From: CAJXZP01 sp047610145
GTDB lineage: Bacteria; Bacteroidota; Bacteroidia; Flavobacteriales_G; Salibacteraceae
Length of the DNA stretch: 16,562 nt
Assembly: GCA_047610145.1 (NCBI GenBank)
Contig: JBLFZF010000067.1
Location: 1 to 16,562 of the forward strand
Direction of reading: 5' to 3'
The notes below the pieces were generated by a model. That model saw nothing but the letters and a program-made list of their open reading frames with translations. It made no database searches and was not told the origin of the DNA. Position numbers and translations under genes: made by a program. How positions within the stretch are numbered: the first letter of the stretch is position 1; each line of letters starts with the position of its first letter. This document shows, one piece after another, positions 14,470 through 16,562 of this stretch.

Positions 14470-16077
14470 TTGAGTTTTAATAATCAAAATAGGGCAATAT
14501 TAGGAATAACAAAGTCAACATATCTGTACCTGTTATTTCTTCTAGTTATAGTTTCCAAATTAGGAACTTCGCAAATTGGTAAGCCCCAAAATTTAGAAGT
14601 TTTTACGGGACCCGATTTTAAAAATGAGAGAAAGGAACCTGTCAATCAAATTATCGGAAAGGATCAAAATGGAACTCTTGTTATGGGATACAATGGGGAT
14701 CAATTGGTGCTATATAATTACTCTTCGGATTTACAATTGCAGAATAAAAAAACGGCAAAATTGGTTTTTGAAGGCAAGAAACTAGACTTTCATCAGGTAG
14801 TGAAAATGGAAATGAATTACTTTTTAATAACCTCTTACTTAGACAAAAAGAATAGGCAAGTCACTTTATACGGACATAAGTTAAATAGACAATCACTCAT
14901 CTTTGAAGGTGCGAAAGAAATTACAGCTCATTCTTATGAAGATTTTAATAGAAAGGAATCACCCATTTATTCTTGTGTAGCCTCAAAAGATGGAAAGCAT
15001 TTAATATGTGTAACTAGTTTACCTAGCCATCTATCTCATACGTACCTATTTGATGTATTGGTTATAAATAAAGATATGGAATTGGTTTGGTCAAAAACTA
15101 GCCTAAAAATTAAGAGTATGCAACCTCAACAAGTTCTGCATGATGTTCAAGTAGGGCCAGATGGAAGCGTTTATGTACTCGCTAAAATTTACGATTTAAA
15201 AAAAGGGTTAAAAGGGTTAAACTACAGATTTGAACTTCAAGTGTATTCAGAGGAAGCAGAGAAACCATTTATTTTCAAAACTAACTTGGATAGTAACATA
15301 ATTAGTGATTTGAAATTTGAATTGTTTGAAAATGGCACGGTCTATTTTATTGGTTTTTGTGCGAATAAAGAAGGACTTCAAACTGGTATTTTATGTTTTT
15401 TATTAGGGGGAGAAACGTTTGAATTAAAAAATAAAACAAAAATAGATTTCCCTTCTGATTTTATTTTCCAGCATGGTTCTGAAAAAGAGAGAAGAAGAGC
15501 TTTCAAAAAAACAAAACAGGGTAAAGATGTGGGCTTTTACTCTTTCGAAGTAGACGATTTAATTGCCCATGAAAATGGATCGGTGACTATGCTGGCAGAG
15601 CAATACTCGTATTACCAAAACTGTTACACAGATGGTACTGGTTCCATTAGATGTACCGACAACTATATATATGGAAATATTATTACTGTTAAGTTCTCGC
15701 AAATAGGTGTAGTGGAATGGATGGACTTGGTTCCGAAATATCAGCATACTATTAATGATGGTGGTTATTTTTCAGGGTATTGTGTGTCGCAACTTACCGA
15801 TGGGTCTATTAATTTAATCTTTAACGATAGTCCTAAAAATAGTTATTACAGGGAAACAGGAGAACATTATGGATGGAACGGAACAAGAGGTAAAACCGAT
15901 GTAGTAGTATACAATATTGAAGAAGAAGGAAAAACAAATAGATATATCCTTTTAAAAGGAAGTGATGAAGATTTAATGAGTAGACCTAAAGTAGCACTGC
16001 AATTAAGTGAATCGGAAGTATTACTTATGGGAGAGTCACGAAAAATATATCGGTTTTATCGATTGCTTTTTGAGTGA
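14470..16077 (+). CDS. Exported protein of unknown function
   Basis: 535 residues from TTG at 14470. No ATG lies in frame between the upstream stop (14446-14448) and residue 113, and the TTG comes before a hydrophobic segment (YLYLLFLLVIVSKLG, 18-32) followed by TSQ, a credible signal peptide, so TTG is the best start. The mature part is beta-rich, with repeated strand-turn-strand units (for example DQNGTLVMGYNG 65-76, GPDGSVYVLAKIYD 229-242, ENGSVTMLAEQYS 368-380, TDGSINLIFND 443-453) that suggest a beta-propeller. C385 and C395 could form a disulfide within YYQNCYTDGTGSIRC. No T9SS tail and no lipobox cysteine are present, so it may stay in the periplasm. A decayed relative lies directly downstream (16197 onward). 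I do not recognise a named family. Confidence 0.85.
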   Translation: MSFNNQNRAILGITKSTYLYLLFLLVIVSKLGTSQIGKPQNLEVFTGPDFKNERKEPVNQIIGKDQNGTLVMGYNGDQLVLYNYSSDLQLQNKKTAKLVFEGKKLDFHQVVKMEMNYFLITSYLDKKNRQVTLYGHKLNRQSLIFEGAKEITAHSYEDFNRKESPIYSCVASKDGKHLICVTSLPSHLSHTYLFDVLVINKDMELVWSKTSLKIKSMQPQQVLHDVQVGPDGSVYVLAKIYDLKKGLKGLNYRFELQVYSEEAEKPFIFKTNLDSNIISDLKFELFENGTVYFIGFCANKEGLQTGILCFLLGGETFELKNKTKIDFPSDFIFQHGSEKERRRAFKKTKQGKDVGFYSFEVDDLIAHENGSVTMLAEQYSYYQNCYTDGTGSIRCTDNYIYGNIITVKFSQIGVVEWMDLVPKYQHTINDGGYFSGYCVSQLTDGSINLIFNDSPKNSYYRETGEHYGWNGTRGKTDVVVYNIEEEGKTNRYILLKGSDEDLMSRPKVALQLSESEVLLMGESRKIYRFYRLLFE

Positions 16078-16113
16078 TTTCACCTCAATTAAATATCTTT
16101 TTTTTTACCTTTA

Positions 16114-16163
16114 AGGGAATCGCAAATTCAGTTTCACTTTTTCCTTATTCGAATTAGTTCCCT
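16114..16163 (+). terminator. Interrupted stem-loop after the exported protein gene, low support
   Basis: AGGGAA (16114-16119) pairs with TTCCCT (16158-16163), and inside it AATTC (16125-16129) pairs with GAATT (16151-16155), separated by bulges and a 21-nt loop. A T9 run (16098-16106) lies before rather than after it, so it is not a standard intrinsic terminator. Confidence 0.25.
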
Positions 16164-16196
16164 AAGCTGTTTATGTTATAACGTTAAAAATCATAT

Positions 16197-16562
16197 ATGC
16201 CTGGCCTTAAGAAATGTATTATCATCTTTATGTGTATTTTTTTTTGAGTTCTGTTTAAGGGTAAGAAATTTTATGGGAATCGGATGTGGTAAAAGGACCT
16301 ACCTATGAAAAAACCTCAGGTAGAGATCAATTAAACCAAACTGTAGGTTCTCTTGACGAATATATCATTGGATTGGGGGTTAATATGTGGTTCATAAAAT
16401 CAATTATTTACGTTTTCATACAGAACAAAAATTATTAAAAAAAAAGGGCTGGTTTCAATTAATACCAAGGTCTTAAAACATGCCAAATCTAGAAACATTT
16501 ATTCTGAAAACGGAAACTTTCAAATTGTTGGCTTCTATTCCGGTAATGGAGGTGGTCAGGAT
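16197..16562 (+). pseudogene. Frameshifted relative of the upstream exported protein, cut by window edge
   Basis: An ATG at 16197 opens MPGLKKCIIIFMCIFF, a signal-peptide-like start that hits TGA right after a nine-T run (16237-16245). A second frame from 16265 reads WESDVVKGPTYEK..., open to TAA near 16437, and resembles residues about 42-76 of the gene at 14470 (both have V-x-x-G-P-x-Y/F, then N-Q-x-x-G). A third frame, shifted by one base at the AAAA run 16396-16399, gives NQLFTFSYRTKIIKKK... and ENGNFQIVGFYSGNGG to the window end, resembling residues 78-130 of that protein (DQLVLYNYSS..., EMNYFLITSY). At least two or three frame changes and two stops (16256, 16262) break the gene. Pseudogene decay is likely; sequencing error in homopolymers is the alternative. 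Confidence 0.68.

Noticed and set aside
1..16562. Search by eye for CRISPR arrays, tRNA genes, insertion sequences and attachment sites
   Set aside because: No regularly spaced repeats, no T-loop-like motifs in intergenic DNA and no transposase or integrase genes were seen.

Overview
The window looks like a chromosomal segment of a low-GC member of the Bacteroidota, most likely Flavobacteriales. This rests on a C-terminal type IX secretion (T9SS) sorting domain, a Bacteroidota-style multi-repeat OstA/LptA-like protein, a Fur protein without the zinc CxxC pair, a mutL-rhomboid gene pair, AT-rich leaders without strong Shine-Dalgarno sequences, and several upstream elements fitting the Bacteroidota -7 consensus TAnnTTTG. 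The species assignment is inference. No tRNA, rRNA, CRISPR array, insertion sequence or phage gene was seen.

Layout. (1) 1-2969, minus strand: a tight operon of a small membrane-anchored protein, the mismatch-repair ATPase MutL and a rhomboid intramembrane protease that runs off the left edge. (2) 3205-6479, plus strand: a 943-residue secreted Asp-box beta-propeller protein with a T9SS sorting tail, followed after 8 nt by a small lipoprotein and a hairpin. (3) 6480-7167: 688 nt with no convincing gene, ending in a palindrome-rich promoter region. (4) 7168-8904, plus strand: an MsbA-type ABC exporter whose 3' end overlaps by 4 nt the convergent PIF1-like helicase (8901-10583, minus). (5) 10703-14105, minus strand: fur, then purA, then an OstA/LptA-like gene, with a strong hairpin-plus-U-tract between purA and the OstA-like gene. 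(6) 14106-14469: a divergent intergenic region with a perfect 16-bp-arm palindrome. (7) 14470-16077, plus strand: an exported protein of unknown function starting at TTG. (8) 16197-16562: a frameshifted, apparently decaying relative of that protein, cut by the window edge.

Functionally this is mostly housekeeping and envelope biology: DNA repair (MutL, helicase), purine synthesis (PurA), metal or peroxide sensing (Fur family), lipid or LPS export (ABC exporter, OstA-like protein) and secreted proteins. I do not see an undescribed multi-gene system. The observations most worth checking are the broken paralog at the right edge, the palindromes upstream of fur and of the ABC exporter, and the terminator-like hairpin 15 nt before the OstA-like start codon.
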